Below, piece after piece: positions 27,779-36,826 of a DNA stretch of 39,746 nucleotides. The DNA is from Ignavibacteriota bacterium. GTDB lineage: Bacteria > Bacteroidota > Ignavibacteria > Kapaibacteriales > UBA2268. Under the pieces are notes generated by a model. The model saw only the letters and a program-made list of their open reading frames with translations. It was not told the origin of the DNA and did no database searches. Position 1 is the first letter of the stretch, and every line of letters begins with the position of its first letter. Location: contig JAGXGG010000049.1 in NCBI GenBank assembly GCA_024636855.1, positions 84,362 through 124,107 on the forward strand, written 5' to 3'. Position numbers and translations under genes: made by a program.

Positions 27779-28630
27779 ATGGGTATTAGAAAATTAAAAC
27801 CAATAACTCCAGGTACAAGGCACTATTCAGTAAATAAGTATGAAGAACTTACTACTGATAAACCTTACAAACCTCTACTAACACCAATTAAAAAGAGTGG
27901 TGGTAGAAATAACACTGGAAGAATTACATCTCGTCATAGAGGTGGTGGACATAAGAGAAGATATAGAATCATCGATTGGAAACGTAACAGATTTGGCGAT
28001 AAAGCGACTGTTGAAACAATTGAGTACGATCCGAACAGATCATCTTTTATTGCACTAGTCTCTTATAAAGATGAAGAAAAAAGATATATACTATGTCCAT
28101 TTGGATTAAAGGTTGGCGATGTACTAGAGCAAGGACCAGATTCTGAATTGAATCCAGGTAATGCACTACCATTGGAGAAAATACCTACAGGATTTAGTGT
28201 TCACAATATAGAGATGAAACCTGGTAAAGGTGGTCAATTAGTAAGAAGTGCTGGTCAGTCTGCTCAAGTAGTAGGTTTTGATAAAAAATATGCACAAGTG
28301 AAATTACCATCAGGTGAAATTAGATTAATTCTTAAAACTTGTTACGCTACTCTAGGTAGAGTAAGCAATCCAGAACATGAGAATATCATCCAAGGAAAGG
28401 CTGGTCGTAATAGATGGAGAGGTATCAAACCACAAACTCGTGGTATGGCGATGAATCCAGTAGATCACCCAATGGGTGGTGGTGAAGGAAGGTCTAAATC
28501 TGGTGGTGGTAGATTACACCCTAGATCTCCTTGGGGCAGAAATGCTAAAGGTGCTAAGACTAGAAAGCTTAAGAATAGTAGCAATAAGATGATAATTCGA
28601 AGACGTAAAAACAAAAAGCAAGGAAAGTAA
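27779..28630 (+). CDS. rplB: 50S ribosomal protein L2
   Basis: A 283-residue uL2, a highly conserved 23S-binding protein needed for subunit association and near the peptidyl-transferase centre. [20 protein letters not shown] in the N-terminal region and [19 protein letters not shown] near residue 225 are hallmark stretches; the latter holds the histidine (in DHPMGGG) important for activity. The C-terminus is strongly basic. It is only 3 bases before rpsS, so translation of the two is probably coupled. Confidence 0.98.
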   Translation: MGIRKLKPITPGTRHYSVNKYEELTTDKPYKPLLTPIKKSGGRNNTGRITSRHRGGGHKRRYRIIDWKRNRFGDKATVETIEYDPNRSSFIALVSYKDEEKRYILCPFGLKVGDVLEQGPDSELNPGNALPLEKIPTGFSVHNIEMKPGKGGQLVRSAGQSAQVVGFDKKYAQVKLPSGEIRLILKTCYATLGRVSNPEHENIIQGKAGRNRWRGIKPQTRGMAMNPVDHPMGGGEGRSKSGGGRLHPRSPWGRNAKGAKTRKLKNSSNKMIIRRRKNKKQGK

Positions 28631-28633
28631 GGT

Positions 28634-28903
28634 ATGTCTAGATCATTAAAGAAAGGTATATATGTTCACTACAAACTTCAAAGGAAAGTAGATGCAGCCA
28701 ATGAATCACAAAAGAAATCTGTGATTAAAACTTGGGCTAGATCTTCTACTATTACTCCTGATTTTGTAGGACATACAATAGCTGTACACAATGGGAAAAG
28801 TTTTATCCCAGTTTACGTAACAGAGAATATGGTTGGACATAAATTCGGTGAATTTTCTCCTACTAGGAATTATAGAGGCCACTCAGGTCACAGAAAGAAA
28901 TAA
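28634..28903 (+). CDS. rpsS: 30S ribosomal protein S19
   Basis: An 89-residue uS19 in the 30S head, contacting S13 and the A-site finger. Visible family motifs are [53 protein letters not shown] and [20 protein letters not shown]. Length is usual. It is tightly linked to rplB (3 bases) and followed 27 bases later by rplV. Confidence 0.97.
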   Translation: MSRSLKKGIYVHYKLQRKVDAANESQKKSVIKTWARSSTITPDFVGHTIAVHNGKSFIPVYVTENMVGHKFGEFSPTRNYRGHSGHRKK

Positions 28904-28930
28904 GAAGCAATTAATTAGGTAAATGACCAA

Positions 28931-29326
28931 ATGCAAGCAAGAGCACTAAAAAAATATATTAAATCATCACCACGTAAAATGCGTTTGGTAATTGATTTGA
29001 TACGTGGAAAGTCGACTGAGGAAGCATTGAATATACTTAGCAGTACTCCTAATTTGGCTGCAAGAATGACAAAAGACGTTTTACGTTCAGCAATCTCAAA
29101 TTTGAACAATAAAGCTAAGGAAGAAGGTATGTCTTATGATAACAATGAAATAGTTATCAAAGCTATCTTTTCAAACCAAGGGCCGTCTATGAAAAGAATT
29201 AGACCTGCACCTATGGGAAGAGCTTTTAGAATTCGAAAAAGATCGAATCACTTGACGATAGAGTTGCAAACATTAGACCATAATCAATCATTACTAGAAA
29301 CTGAAAAAGTAAATTCAGAGGGGTAA
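28931..29326 (+). CDS. rplV: 50S ribosomal protein L22
   Basis: A 131-residue uL22 whose hairpin lines the exit tunnel beside L4 and can affect macrolide sensitivity. Motifs are IKSSPRKMRLVIDLIRGKS near the start and the hairpin region KRIRPAPMGRAFRIRKRSNH followed by LTIEL. The tail of about 15 residues past the core is variable. An ATG at 28931 is used. rpsC follows after 4 bases. Confidence 0.96.
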   Translation: MQARALKKYIKSSPRKMRLVIDLIRGKSTEEALNILSSTPNLAARMTKDVLRSAISNLNNKAKEEGMSYDNNEIVIKAIFSNQGPSMKRIRPAPMGRAFRIRKRSNHLTIELQTLDHNQSLLETEKVNSEG

Positions 29327-29330
29327 AGTC

Positions 29331-29963
29331 TTGGGACAAAAAACTAATCCAATAGGGATAAGACTAGGTATTAATAGAAGCCACGATGCCAATTGGTTCG
29401 ATGAAAAGAATATGGCTGAGAAAATACTAGAAGATATAAAAGTAAGAAACTATATCAAAAGTAGAAAAAAAGGAGCTGGCATATCTAGAATAATTGTTGA
29501 AAGAACTGCTAAACAATTAAGAGTAACAATTAATACTTCGAGACCTGGTGTTATAATCGGACGTTCTGGTAGAGATATTACTCAGTTAGAAGAAGAAATC
29601 AAACAAGTAACTGGTAAAGATGTAAAGTTACTTATAAATGAAATCAAAAGACCTGAATTAGACGCTATATTAGTTGCTGAGAATATTGCTCAACAACTAG
29701 AAGGTAGAATCTCATTCAGAAGAGCATTAAAGCAAGCAGTATCTGCTGCTACTAGAATGGGAGCCGAAGGTATAAAAGTTATGGCTTCTGGTAGATTAGG
29801 TGGTGCAGAGATGGCAAGAACAGAACAATACAAAGAAGGACGTACTCCACTTCATACGTTGAGAGCAGAAATCGATTATGGTACTGCTACTGCGCACACT
29901 ATATATGGTGCTATTGGAGTTAAAGTTTGGATTTGTAAAGGCGATATTACAACCGCTGTTTAA
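29331..29963 (+). CDS. rpsC: 30S ribosomal protein S3
   Basis: A 210-residue uS3 at the mRNA entry tunnel, with helicase-like duties together with S4 and S5. The KH domain holds [20 protein letters not shown] (about residues 64-83); the C-terminal domain holds [19 protein letters not shown] and [18 protein letters not shown]. The start is TTG at 29331 ([12 protein letters not shown] follows, the invariant N-terminus), 4 bases after rplV. It lacks the long tail seen in some other phyla. Confidence 0.97.
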   Translation: MGQKTNPIGIRLGINRSHDANWFDEKNMAEKILEDIKVRNYIKSRKKGAGISRIIVERTAKQLRVTINTSRPGVIIGRSGRDITQLEEEIKQVTGKDVKLLINEIKRPELDAILVAENIAQQLEGRISFRRALKQAVSAATRMGAEGIKVMASGRLGGAEMARTEQYKEGRTPLHTLRAEIDYGTATAHTIYGAIGVKVWICKGDITTAV

Positions 29964-29983
29964 GAAAAAATTGGAACAATACA

Positions 29984-30403
29984 ATGTTAAGCCCGAAAAG
30001 AGTAAAACACAGAAAGACGCATAGAGGCAGAAGAAAAGGTAAAGCTTTGAGAGGTTCATTAGTAACTTTTGGATCTTTTGGATTAAAAGCTTTAGAACCA
30101 GTGTCTATTAATAATAGACAAATAGAATCTGCTCGTATTGCGATCAACAGATATCTACGAAGAGATGGTAAAGTATGGATAAGAATATTTCCTGACAAAC
30201 CATTTACTAAAAAACCTGCTGAAACTAGAATGGGTAAAGGTAAAGGTTCTCCAGAAGGTTGGGAAGCTGTAGTAAGACCCGGCAGAATATTGTTTGAGAT
30301 AGATGGTGTAACAGAAGAAAGAGCAAAAGAAGCAATGCGTTTGGCTGCTCATAAACTTCCTGTTAAAACGAAATTTGTATCACGTGTTGACCTAAGAGGT
30401 TAA
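29984..30403 (+). CDS. rplP: 50S ribosomal protein L16
   Basis: A 139-residue uL16 that helps position A-site tRNA. It starts [19 protein letters not shown], then has [40 protein letters not shown] and [20 protein letters not shown], all typical. The site of the YcfD-type arginine hydroxylation in the R-M-G-K-G stretch is present. Its stop codon overlaps the first base of the rpmC start, TAATG. Confidence 0.97.
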   Translation: MLSPKRVKHRKTHRGRRKGKALRGSLVTFGSFGLKALEPVSINNRQIESARIAINRYLRRDGKVWIRIFPDKPFTKKPAETRMGKGKGSPEGWEAVVRPGRILFEIDGVTEERAKEAMRLAAHKLPVKTKFVSRVDLRG

Positions 30404-30609
30404 TGGTAATGAAACCAAGATTAGCAAAAGATTTAAGAGAATTATCAGACCAAGAATTAGTAAACTTGGTAGAGGAATCGCAAGAAACACTTGCAAAGCA
30501 AAAGTTTCAGCATGCACTAAAACAGTTGCAGGATACAACTTATTTGAAAATCCTAAGACGTGATATTGCAAAGATGAAAACTATTTTAAGACAGAGAAGT
30601 TCTAAGTAA
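30403..30609 (+). CDS. rpmC: 50S ribosomal protein L29
   Basis: A 68-residue uL29, a two-helix protein at the tunnel exit next to L23. LAKDLRELSDQELVNLVEES opens it, and LKILRRDIAKMKTILRQR closes it. The ATG at 30403 overlaps the rplP stop (TAATG), favouring termination-reinitiation; a second ATG at 30409 (MKPRLAKDL) fits family N-termini equally well, so the true start may be two codons later. Confidence 0.94.
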   Translation: MVMKPRLAKDLRELSDQELVNLVEESQETLAKQKFQHALKQLQDTTYLKILRRDIAKMKTILRQRSSK

Positions 30610-30618
30610 GGAAAAGCT

Positions 30619-30903
30619 ATGGCAGAGCAAATAAAAGATGCAAACGTAGAAACATCTTCAAGAAAAAAAGTATTTCAAGGTATAGTAGTATCAGATAAAG
30701 CTGATAAAACTATCACTGTAAAAACGGAGAGACAAATAGCTCACCCTTTGTACAGAAAATACTATAAAAAATCTAAGAAGATTACGGCACACGATGAAAA
30801 CAACGAGTGCGGTATTGGAGATATAGTAAAAGTTCAAGAGATAAGACCACTTAGCAGAACTAAGAGATGGACTCTCATTGAAATTCTTGAGAAAGCTAAG
30901 TAA
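30619..30903 (+). CDS. rpsQ: 30S ribosomal protein S17
   Basis: A 94-residue uS17, an early 16S 5'-domain binder. The OB-fold core has [40 protein letters not shown], and [20 protein letters not shown]. About 15 polar residues ([15 protein letters not shown]) precede the core, slightly more than in short-form S17. It is 9 bases after rpmC and 17 before rplN. Confidence 0.96.
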   Translation: MAEQIKDANVETSSRKKVFQGIVVSDKADKTITVKTERQIAHPLYRKYYKKSKKITAHDENNECGIGDIVKVQEIRPLSRTKRWTLIEILEKAK

Positions 30904-30920
30904 ATTTATAGGAAACTAAA

Positions 30921-31289
30921 ATGATACAAGAAGAAACAAACTTAGCTGTTGCCGATAATTCGGGTGCAAAAAAAATAAGATGCATCAGAGTATTAGGTGG
31001 ACATGGTAAAAAGTATGCTCGCATCGGCGACATAATAGTTGCCTCAGTAAAGTCAGCAATACCTAATGGTGGTATCAAAAAGGGTGAAGTTGTAAAAGCT
31101 GTCATAGTAAGAACTGCTAAAGAACAAAGAAGAAGTGATGGTTCTTATATTAGATTTGACGACAACGCCGCTGTTATTTTAAATCAAAAAGGTGATCCGA
31201 AAGGAACACGTATCTTTGGACCAGTTGCTAGAGAGCTTCGTGAGAAGCAATATATGAAAATTATATCTCTTGCTCCCGAAGTACTTTAA
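30921..31289 (+). CDS. rplN: 50S ribosomal protein L14
   Basis: A 122-residue uL14, the standard length, at the subunit interface; it is also the docking site of the silencing factor RsfS. It starts [19 protein letters not shown], with RCIRVLGG, then [20 protein letters not shown], and ends [20 protein letters not shown]. An AGGA sequence lies 8 bases before ATG. It opens the spc gene group, which here continues from the S10 group without a visible terminator. Confidence 0.97.
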   Translation: MIQEETNLAVADNSGAKKIRCIRVLGGHGKKYARIGDIIVASVKSAIPNGGIKKGEVVKAVIVRTAKEQRRSDGSYIRFDDNAAVILNQKGDPKGTRIFGPVARELREKQYMKIISLAPEVL

Positions 31290-31306
31290 TAAGAAGAGTC
31301 TAGAAA

Positions 31307-31534
31307 ATGAAACTAAAGATAAAGAAAGGCGACACAGTACAAGTAATTACTGGTGTTGACAAAGGAAAAGAAGGAAGAGTATTAGAAATATATCCTTCTA
31401 AAATGAAAGTTTTAGTTGAAGGTGTGAATGAAAAAATCAAACACGAAAAGCCAAGTCAACAAAACCAACAAGGCGGTAGAGTAACTAAAAGTGCACCTTT
31501 GCATTACTCTAATGTCAAATTGATTCAAACGTAA
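31307..31534 (+). CDS. rplX: 50S ribosomal protein L24
   Basis: A 75-residue uL24, an assembly-initiator protein. The KOW motif reads KKGDTVQVITGVDKGKEGRV (about residues 5-24); KIKHEKPSQQNQQGGRVTKS and PLHYSNVKLI follow. At 75 residues it is at the short end of the family, lacking the C-terminal extension found in most bacteria (about 100 or more residues). It lies between rplN (17 bases) and rplE (29). Confidence 0.95.
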   Translation: MKLKIKKGDTVQVITGVDKGKEGRVLEIYPSKMKVLVEGVNEKIKHEKPSQQNQQGGRVTKSAPLHYSNVKLIQT

Positions 31535-31563
31535 TAAAGATAATTCACGGGATATAAAAAGTC

Positions 31564-32196
31564 ATGGCAAAAGCGATATCTAAAAGAGACATATTCGCAT
31601 TTGAAGGACAAAGATTTGAAGATGCAGCTAGGAACGAAGAAATTCCAGTAGCACAATTCCAAGTCCATTACAAAGAAAATGTAGTTCCGGCAATGCAGAA
31701 AAAGTTTAATTACAAATCTGTAATGGAAGTGCCGAAATTGAAGAAAATAAGCTTGAATATGGGTGTTGGTAGAGCAACTCAAGATCCTAAATTATTGCAA
31801 GCAGCTATCAATGAGCTTGAGCTAATCACTGGTCAAAGACCTGTTGTTAGAAAAGCAAAAATAGCAATCTCAAATTTTAAACTTAGAGACGGTATGCCAA
31901 TTGGTGCTTCTGTTACTCTAAGAAGAATAAGAATGTATGAGTTCTTGGACAGGTTTGTAAATATTACTGCTCCACGTATCAGAGATTTTAGAGGTTTTCC
32001 CGATAAAAGTTTTGATGGTAGAGGTAATTATACTTTAGGTATAAAAGAACAAATTATATTCCCGGAAATAGACGTAGATAAAGTAAACAGAATAACTGGT
32101 ATGGATATTACATTCGTAACTACAGCGAAAACTGATGAAGAAGCGAGAGCTCTTCTTACTGAATTTGGATTTCCATTTAAAACGAAAAATCAATAA
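31564..32196 (+). CDS. rplE: 50S ribosomal protein L5 with N-terminal extension
   Basis: A 210-residue uL5, which binds 5S rRNA in the central protuberance and touches P-site tRNA. The core begins near residue 35 with [16 protein letters not shown] and continues [17 protein letters not shown], with [20 protein letters not shown] near residue 140. It carries about 28 extra N-terminal residues ([18 protein letters not shown]...) compared with the usual 179-186-residue protein. The ATG at 31564 is the only good start before the core. No Shine-Dalgarno site is seen. Confidence 0.96.
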   Translation: MAKAISKRDIFAFEGQRFEDAARNEEIPVAQFQVHYKENVVPAMQKKFNYKSVMEVPKLKKISLNMGVGRATQDPKLLQAAINELELITGQRPVVRKAKIAISNFKLRDGMPIGASVTLRRIRMYEFLDRFVNITAPRIRDFRGFPDKSFDGRGNYTLGIKEQIIFPEIDVDKVNRITGMDITFVTTAKTDEEARALLTEFGFPFKTKNQ

Positions 32197-32211
32197 ACAG
32201 GTACTTTTAGA

Positions 32212-32481
32212 ATGGCTAGAAAAAGTGTAATAGCTAGAAACGAGAAAAGAAAAAGACTTGTATCTAAATACGCTGAGAAAAGAGCAGCTTTGAAAGAAGC
32301 TGGAGACATGGAAGGATTACAAAAACTTCCTAGAAACTCATCTCCTACTAGAGTGGTAAATAGATGCTCTGTAACAGGAAGAAGTAGAGCAGTCTATCGT
32401 AAATATGGGCTAACGAGACACGTATTCAGACAGTTGGCGTTAGAGGGCAAGTTGCCCGGAATTAAAAAAGCAAGTTGGTAA
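32212..32481 (+). CDS. rpsN: 30S ribosomal protein S14 (zinc-free form)
   Basis: An 89-residue uS14 of the 30S head. It is the long, zinc-independent type: the two CxxC motifs of the short zinc form are missing, and only one cysteine remains, in [20 protein letters not shown]. The C-terminal motif [14 protein letters not shown] is intact. It lies 15 bases after rplE and 18 before rpsH, the normal spc order. Confidence 0.97.
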   Translation: MARKSVIARNEKRKRLVSKYAEKRAALKEAGDMEGLQKLPRNSSPTRVVNRCSVTGRSRAVYRKYGLTRHVFRQLALEGKLPGIKKASW

Positions 32482-32499
32482 TTTCTTAGGTTAAAAACT

Positions 32500-32895
32500 A
32501 TGGCAGTAACAGATCAAATAGCAGATTTCTTGACAAGAATTAGAAACGGCGGTAATGCTGGTCACAGATATGTGAACATACCACGTTCTAATATGAAAGT
32601 AGCTCTCTCTAAAATCCTTCTTGAACAAGGTTTCATTTCAGGATACCAAGAAGTTGAGAGCGGCGTACAAGGCGAAATCAAAGTAGAATTAAGATATTTT
32701 AAGAAAAAGCCTGCTTTCAATCAAATTACTCGAGTAAGTAAACCTGGTAGAAGGATATATGTTCCTTCTGATCAGATACCGAGAGTAAAGAATGGCTTAG
32801 GTATGGCAATTATCTCTACTTCTAGAGGTGTATTGACAGACAAAGAGGCTAGAAAGCATAATGTCGGTGGCGAAGTAATTTGCACCGTATGGTAA
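32500..32895 (+). CDS. rpsH: 30S ribosomal protein S8
   Basis: A 131-residue uS8, which binds the central domain of 16S rRNA and, in E. coli, represses the spc operon. It starts VTDQIADFLTRIRNGGNAGH, contains VSKPGRRIYVPSDQIPRVKN, and ends with GLGMAIISTSRGVLTDKEAR then GGEVICTVW, all standard. Length is normal. It is 18 bases from both neighbours. Confidence 0.97.
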   Translation: MAVTDQIADFLTRIRNGGNAGHRYVNIPRSNMKVALSKILLEQGFISGYQEVESGVQGEIKVELRYFKKKPAFNQITRVSKPGRRIYVPSDQIPRVKNGLGMAIISTSRGVLTDKEARKHNVGGEVICTVW

Positions 32896-32913
32896 TATAA
32901 TTGGAGAAATCTA

Positions 32914-33453
32914 GTGTCTAGAATAGGTAAACAAATTATAGAAATTCCTGAAAAGGTAACAGTAACTCATAATGAAGGTACTGTAACTGCAAAAGGTCCT
33001 AATGGCGAAAGAGCAGTTAATCTACCAGAAGGTATTTCTTTAGAAATAAATGATAATGTAATTACAGTAGTTAGAGCTAACGAAACTAAATCCGTTAAAT
33101 CTAAACACGGTATGATTCGTTCGATGATTAACAATGCTGTTAATGGTGTACACGAAGGATTCAAAAAGACTCTTATCATAGAGGGTGTTGGTTATAGAGC
33201 TGAATTAAAAGGCACTAGACTAGTATTAAGTTTAGGATTTTCACATCCTATCTTAGTTATACCTCCTGATGGGATTGAATTCCAAACTCCAACACAAACA
33301 TCTATTGTAATTTCTGGTTCAGATAAGCAATTGGTTGGAGAAGTATCTTCTAAATTAAGAAAACTTAGACCACCAGAGCCTTACAAAGGTAAGGGCGTAA
33401 GATATGATGGTGAAATAATTAGAAGAAAAGCAGGTAAGTCTGCATCTAAATAA
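32914..33453 (+). CDS. rplF: 50S ribosomal protein L6
   Basis: A 179-residue uL6 near the sarcin-ricin loop and factor-binding site, made of two similar domains. SRIGKQIIEIPEKVTV opens the first; LSLGFSHPILVIPPDGIEF opens the second; the C-terminus has RPPEPYKGKGVRYDGEIIRR. The start is GTG at 32914 with GGAG about 9 bases upstream. rplR follows 23 bases later. Confidence 0.97.
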   Translation: MSRIGKQIIEIPEKVTVTHNEGTVTAKGPNGERAVNLPEGISLEINDNVITVVRANETKSVKSKHGMIRSMINNAVNGVHEGFKKTLIIEGVGYRAELKGTRLVLSLGFSHPILVIPPDGIEFQTPTQTSIVISGSDKQLVGEVSSKLRKLRPPEPYKGKGVRYDGEIIRRKAGKSASK

Positions 33454-33476
33454 AACTTATAATAGTTAGAGAAGTT

Positions 33477-33848
33477 ATGAATACTACAAGTTTGAAATAC
33501 AAAAGAAAAGCTAGAAGAAAAAGAAGTATCAAGTCAAAAATTCGTGGAACTGCTTCAGTACCTCGTCTTTCAGTCTTCAAAAGTTTGACAAATATATTTG
33601 TTCAAATAATAGATGATACAAATTCTGTAACTTTAGCTTCAGCATCAACGATTGATTCAGATGTAAAAGCTCAGATCAAATCTGATATGAATAAAACTCA
33701 ATTGAGTCAGTTAGTAGGTAAAGCAATTGCTGAAAGAGCAATAGCAAAAGATATAAAGCAAGTACGTTTCGATAGAAACGGTAATTTATACACCGGTAGA
33801 GTTAAAGCATTAGCTGATTCTGCAAGAGAAGGTGGACTTCAATTTTAA
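33477..33848 (+). CDS. rplR: 50S ribosomal protein L18
   Basis: A 123-residue uL18 that binds 5S rRNA beside L5. The basic N-terminus KYKRKARRKRSIKSKIRGTA leads to PRLSVFKSLTNIFVQIIDD; the C-terminus VRFDRNGNLYTGRVKALADS and AREGGLQF is diagnostic. ATG at 33477. Length fits the family. It lies between rplF and rpsE in the usual order. Confidence 0.96.
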   Translation: MNTTSLKYKRKARRKRSIKSKIRGTASVPRLSVFKSLTNIFVQIIDDTNSVTLASASTIDSDVKAQIKSDMNKTQLSQLVGKAIAERAIAKDIKQVRFDRNGNLYTGRVKALADSAREGGLQF

Positions 33849-33875
33849 AAAGATCACTCAAGGGAGTATTTGAAA

Positions 33876-34379
33876 GTGAGCAAAATAAAAGCTTCAGAAT
33901 TAAACTTAAATGATAAACTAGTTTACGTAGGAAGAACTGCTAAAGTAGTTAAAGGTGGACGTAGATTTAATTTCTCTGCTCTAGTAGTAGTCGGCGATGG
34001 CAATGGCCATGTTGGTTATGGTCTAGGTAAAGCATCAGAAGTTGTAGATGCTATTTCAAAAGCTACAGATGTTGCTAAGAAAAGTCTCATCAGTGTTACA
34101 ATTCAAAACGGTACTATACCTCACGAAGTGACGGGTAAATATGGTGCTGGAAAAGTATTAATCAAACCTGCTACGCCTGGTACTGGTGTTATCGCTTCTG
34201 GTGGTATCCGTGCTGTATTAGAATTAGCTGGTATTCAGAATGTATTAACTAAGAATCTTGGTTCTTCTAATCCGCATAATGCTATAAAAGCAGCGTTGAA
34301 CGGATTACAGAGAGTTGAAGACAGTAATTCAGTTGCTTCTAGAAGAGGCATTTCAGTAGAAAAAGTGATCTACGGGTAA
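33876..34379 (+). CDS. rpsE: 30S ribosomal protein S5
   Basis: A 167-residue uS5, part of the mRNA entry site and involved in decoding accuracy. The double-stranded RNA-binding N-domain has [20 protein letters not shown] and [20 protein letters not shown]; the C-domain has [20 protein letters not shown] and [21 protein letters not shown] chose GTG at 33876 because AGGGAG (33861-33866) lies 9 bases upstream; an in-frame TTG at 33870 would add two residues but leave only 3 bases of spacing. Confidence 0.95.
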   Translation: MSKIKASELNLNDKLVYVGRTAKVVKGGRRFNFSALVVVGDGNGHVGYGLGKASEVVDAISKATDVAKKSLISVTIQNGTIPHEVTGKYGAGKVLIKPATPGTGVIASGGIRAVLELAGIQNVLTKNLGSSNPHNAIKAALNGLQRVEDSNSVASRRGISVEKVIYG

Positions 34380-34395
34380 CTCTAAAGGGAAAATC

Positions 34396-34581
34396 ATGTC
34401 TAAAATAAAAGTAGTTCAGATAAAAAGTTGCATTAAGTCTAAAAGCAAACATAAATTAACAATAGAAGCTCTTGGTTTAGGAAGACCAAATTACTCAAAC
34501 GTTCTTCCTGATAATGAGCAGACTCGTGGTATGGTTAATGTTGTTAGACATTTAGTGAAAGTAGAACAAGTTAGTGAATAA
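34396..34581 (+). CDS. rpmD: 50S ribosomal protein L30
   Basis: A 61-residue uL30, a small 23S-binding protein absent from some bacterial lineages. Features are VVQIKSCIKSKSKHKLTIEA, then LGLGRPNYSNVLPDNEQTRG and MVNVVRHLVKVEQV. It is 16 bases after rpsE and 20 before rplO, the typical position. Confidence 0.95.
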   Translation: MSKIKVVQIKSCIKSKSKHKLTIEALGLGRPNYSNVLPDNEQTRGMVNVVRHLVKVEQVSE

Positions 34582-34601
34582 AAAATATTACCGGTTTTAA
34601 A

Positions 34602-35063
34602 ATGAAACATGTTGGAAATTTAATAAAGCCGAAAGGCTCTACACATAGTAAAAAAAGAGTTGGTCGCGGTGAAGGTTCTGGTTACGGTGGAACGTCTGGT
34701 AAAGGGCACAAAGGACAAAAATCACGTTCTGGTGCAACAATCAGAATCGGTTTCGAAGGTGGGCAAATGCCGATCAACCGTAGAGTACCTAAGTTCGGAT
34801 TTCATAACAAATTCTCATTGAAGTTTTCTGTTGTGAATTTAGGCCAAATACAAATGTTAATAGATGAAAATAAAGTAGATGCTAAAAATATAGATAAAGC
34901 TGCACTTATAGCTGTTGGATTAATCACTAAAAAGAGAATTCCGCTGAAAGTATTAGGTGATGGTAATCTAACATCGGCTGCTACTATAACTGCTGACAAA
35001 TTTAGCTCTACGGCGAAAGAAAAGATAGAAACAGCCGGGGGGGCGGTAAATCTTAATGGCTAA
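34602..35063 (+). CDS. rplO: 50S ribosomal protein L15
   Basis: A 153-residue uL15, a late assembly protein with an extended glycine-rich N-terminus: KPKGSTHSKKRVGRGEGSGY, GGTSGKGHKGQKSRSG, then GFEGGQMPINRRVPKFGFHN. The C-terminal domain ends AGGAVNLNG. A run of seven Gs (35037-35043) lies 18 bases before its stop, unusual in this AT-rich DNA. The last 8 bases overlap the start of secY, implying translational coupling to the membrane-channel gene. Confidence 0.96.
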   Translation: MKHVGNLIKPKGSTHSKKRVGRGEGSGYGGTSGKGHKGQKSRSGATIRIGFEGGQMPINRRVPKFGFHNKFSLKFSVVNLGQIQMLIDENKVDAKNIDKAALIAVGLITKKRIPLKVLGDGNLTSAATITADKFSSTAKEKIETAGGAVNLNG

Positions 35064-36405
35064 ATTTGGAGAGACTTTTAGTAATATATTCAAGATTGAA
35101 GAATTAAGAAAAAGAATATTTTTTACTTTACTAATATTATTAGTTGTTAGAGTAGGTGCATTCATAACTATACCTGGTATAGATATAGATGTATTGAAAT
35201 CAACTATGGGATCTGGCGGAGCTGACGATTTGTTTGGCTTCTTCGATTTATTTGTGGGTGGTGCGTTTTCTAATGCTGCTATATTTGCATTAGGTATCAT
35301 GCCTTATATCACATCATCAATCATTTTTCAATTGGCTGGTGTTGTATTCCCTCAAATACAAAAAATGCAAAAAGAGGGTGAAGACGGTAGACGCAAGATT
35401 AATCAATGGACTAGATTTGCTACTGTATTTGTAGCTGGTTTACAGTCAATTGGTGTTGCAGTAAAATTAGTTAATCAAACTGCAGCTAATGGAGCTCCAG
35501 TAGTACCTGATGCTGGTGTTTTATTCTTTTTATCTACTGTTATAATATTAACTGCTGGGACTGTGTTCTTGATGTGGTTAGGTGAGCAAATAACAGAAAG
35601 AGGTGTTGGTAACGGTATATCTTTGATTATCTTTATTGGTATTATCGCTGCTTTACCTGCTGCACTACTACAAGAATGGGAGCTTATATCAGTTGGTTCT
35701 AGACCTTGGTTCTTAGAAATTATAATCTTTGCTTTCTTATTCGGTATTATTGCATCTATTGTATTGATTACACAAGGTGCCCGAAGAATACCAGTACAGT
35801 ATGCAAAAAGACAAGTTGGGAAAAGAGTATTTGGTGGAACTACACAGTTTATTCCTCTAAGGGTGAATACAGCTGGTGTGATGCCAATTATCTTTGCTCA
35901 ATCTTTAATGTTTATACCTAATACTATTGCATCATTCTTCCCGAATGTACCAGCTATGCAAGGATTTGCTGCTTGGTTTAATCCATCATCTTTTGGATAT
36001 GCATTTGTATATGGTATTATGGTTGTCTTGTTTACTTTCTTCTACACTGCAATTATTTTCAATCCGAAAGAAATTGCTGATAATATGAAAAGACAAGGCG
36101 GTTTCGTACCAGGTATTAGACCAGGTGCCCCAACAGCTGATTACATTGAAAAAATATTAACTAGAATAACATTACCAGGTTCAATATTCCTAGCGTTGAT
36201 AGCGATATTACCTACTTTTGTACAGAATATATTCGGTATCACATCATTGTTCGCATCGTTCTTCGGTGGAACTAGTTTGATTATCATAGTTGGTGTTGGT
36301 TTAGATACATTACAACAGATAGAATCACACTTGATGATGAGACATTACGATGGATTTATGAAAACTGGAAAGATGAAAGGTAGAGCTGGAATAGGTGGAT
36401 TTTAG
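35056..36405 (+). CDS. secY: Preprotein translocase subunit SecY
   Basis: A 449-residue SecY, the pore of the inner-membrane Sec channel, with ten predicted transmembrane helices. The first helix (about residues 17-36, FFTLLILLVVRVGAFITIPG) is followed by the plug region, and ALGIMPYITSSIIFQLAGVV is the conserved second helix. Conserved cytosolic loops include ERGVGNGISLIIFIGI and NPKEIADNMKRQGGFVPGIR then PGAPTADYI; SHLMMRHYDGFMK lies near the C-terminus. The ATG at 35056 lies inside the end of rplO. A 70-base gap to infA replaces the adk and/or map genes seen at this place in many bacteria. Confidence 0.97.
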   Translation: MAKFGETFSNIFKIEELRKRIFFTLLILLVVRVGAFITIPGIDIDVLKSTMGSGGADDLFGFFDLFVGGAFSNAAIFALGIMPYITSSIIFQLAGVVFPQIQKMQKEGEDGRRKINQWTRFATVFVAGLQSIGVAVKLVNQTAANGAPVVPDAGVLFFLSTVIILTAGTVFLMWLGEQITERGVGNGISLIIFIGIIAALPAALLQEWELISVGSRPWFLEIIIFAFLFGIIASIVLITQGARRIPVQYAKRQVGKRVFGGTTQFIPLRVNTAGVMPIIFAQSLMFIPNTIASFFPNVPAMQGFAAWFNPSSFGYAFVYGIMVVLFTFFYTAIIFNPKEIADNMKRQGGFVPGIRPGAPTADYIEKILTRITLPGSIFLALIAILPTFVQNIFGITSLFASFFGGTSLIIIVGVGLDTLQQIESHLMMRHYDGFMKTGKMKGRAGIGGF

Positions 36406-36475
36406 TACTGCACAAATGCAATTATCTAATTAGAAATTCGTTAGTTTACAGTACTGAAATAGAAGAAAAGAGAAA

Positions 36476-36694
36476 ATGGCAAAACAAAAGTTAATAGAGT
36501 TAGATGGTATAGTAGAGGAAACTCTACCTAATACACAATTTAAAGTGAAGTTTGAAAATGGGCATGTAATACATGCACATATTTCTGGAAAAATGCGCAT
36601 GCATTTTATAAAAATATTACAAGGCGATAAAGTAAGAGTGGAAATGTCGCCCTACGATCTATCAAAAGGTCGTATAGTATATAGATATAAATAA
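36476..36694 (+). CDS. infA: Translation initiation factor IF-1
   Basis: A 72-residue IF-1, a single OB-fold that blocks the A site during initiation. Segments are [40 protein letters not shown], and [20 protein letters not shown] followed by RYK, all standard. Length is exactly typical. It follows secY by 70 bases and precedes rpmJ by 15. Confidence 0.97.
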   Translation: MAKQKLIELDGIVEETLPNTQFKVKFENGHVIHAHISGKMRMHFIKILQGDKVRVEMSPYDLSKGRIVYRYK

Positions 36695-36709
36695 TATTAG
36701 GTTTTTAAA

Positions 36710-36826
36710 ATGAAAGTACAAGCTTCTGTTAAAAAGCGAAACCCAGACGATAAAATCGTAAAGAGAAAGGGAAGAGTATATATAATAAACAAGAAAAATC
36801 CAAGATTTAAACAACGTCAAGGGTAA
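36710..36826 (+). CDS. rpmJ: 50S ribosomal protein L36 (zinc-free form)
   Basis: A 38-residue bL36, a short gene that is easily missed. It begins [20 protein letters not shown] and ends [10 protein letters not shown]. The zinc ligands of the classic form (C11, C14, C27, H33) are replaced by N11, D14, N27 and F33, so it cannot bind zinc the usual way. It sits in the expected infA-rpmJ-rpsM order, 15 bases after infA and 12 before rpsM. Confidence 0.95.
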   Translation: MKVQASVKKRNPDDKIVKRKGRVYIINKKNPRFKQRQG

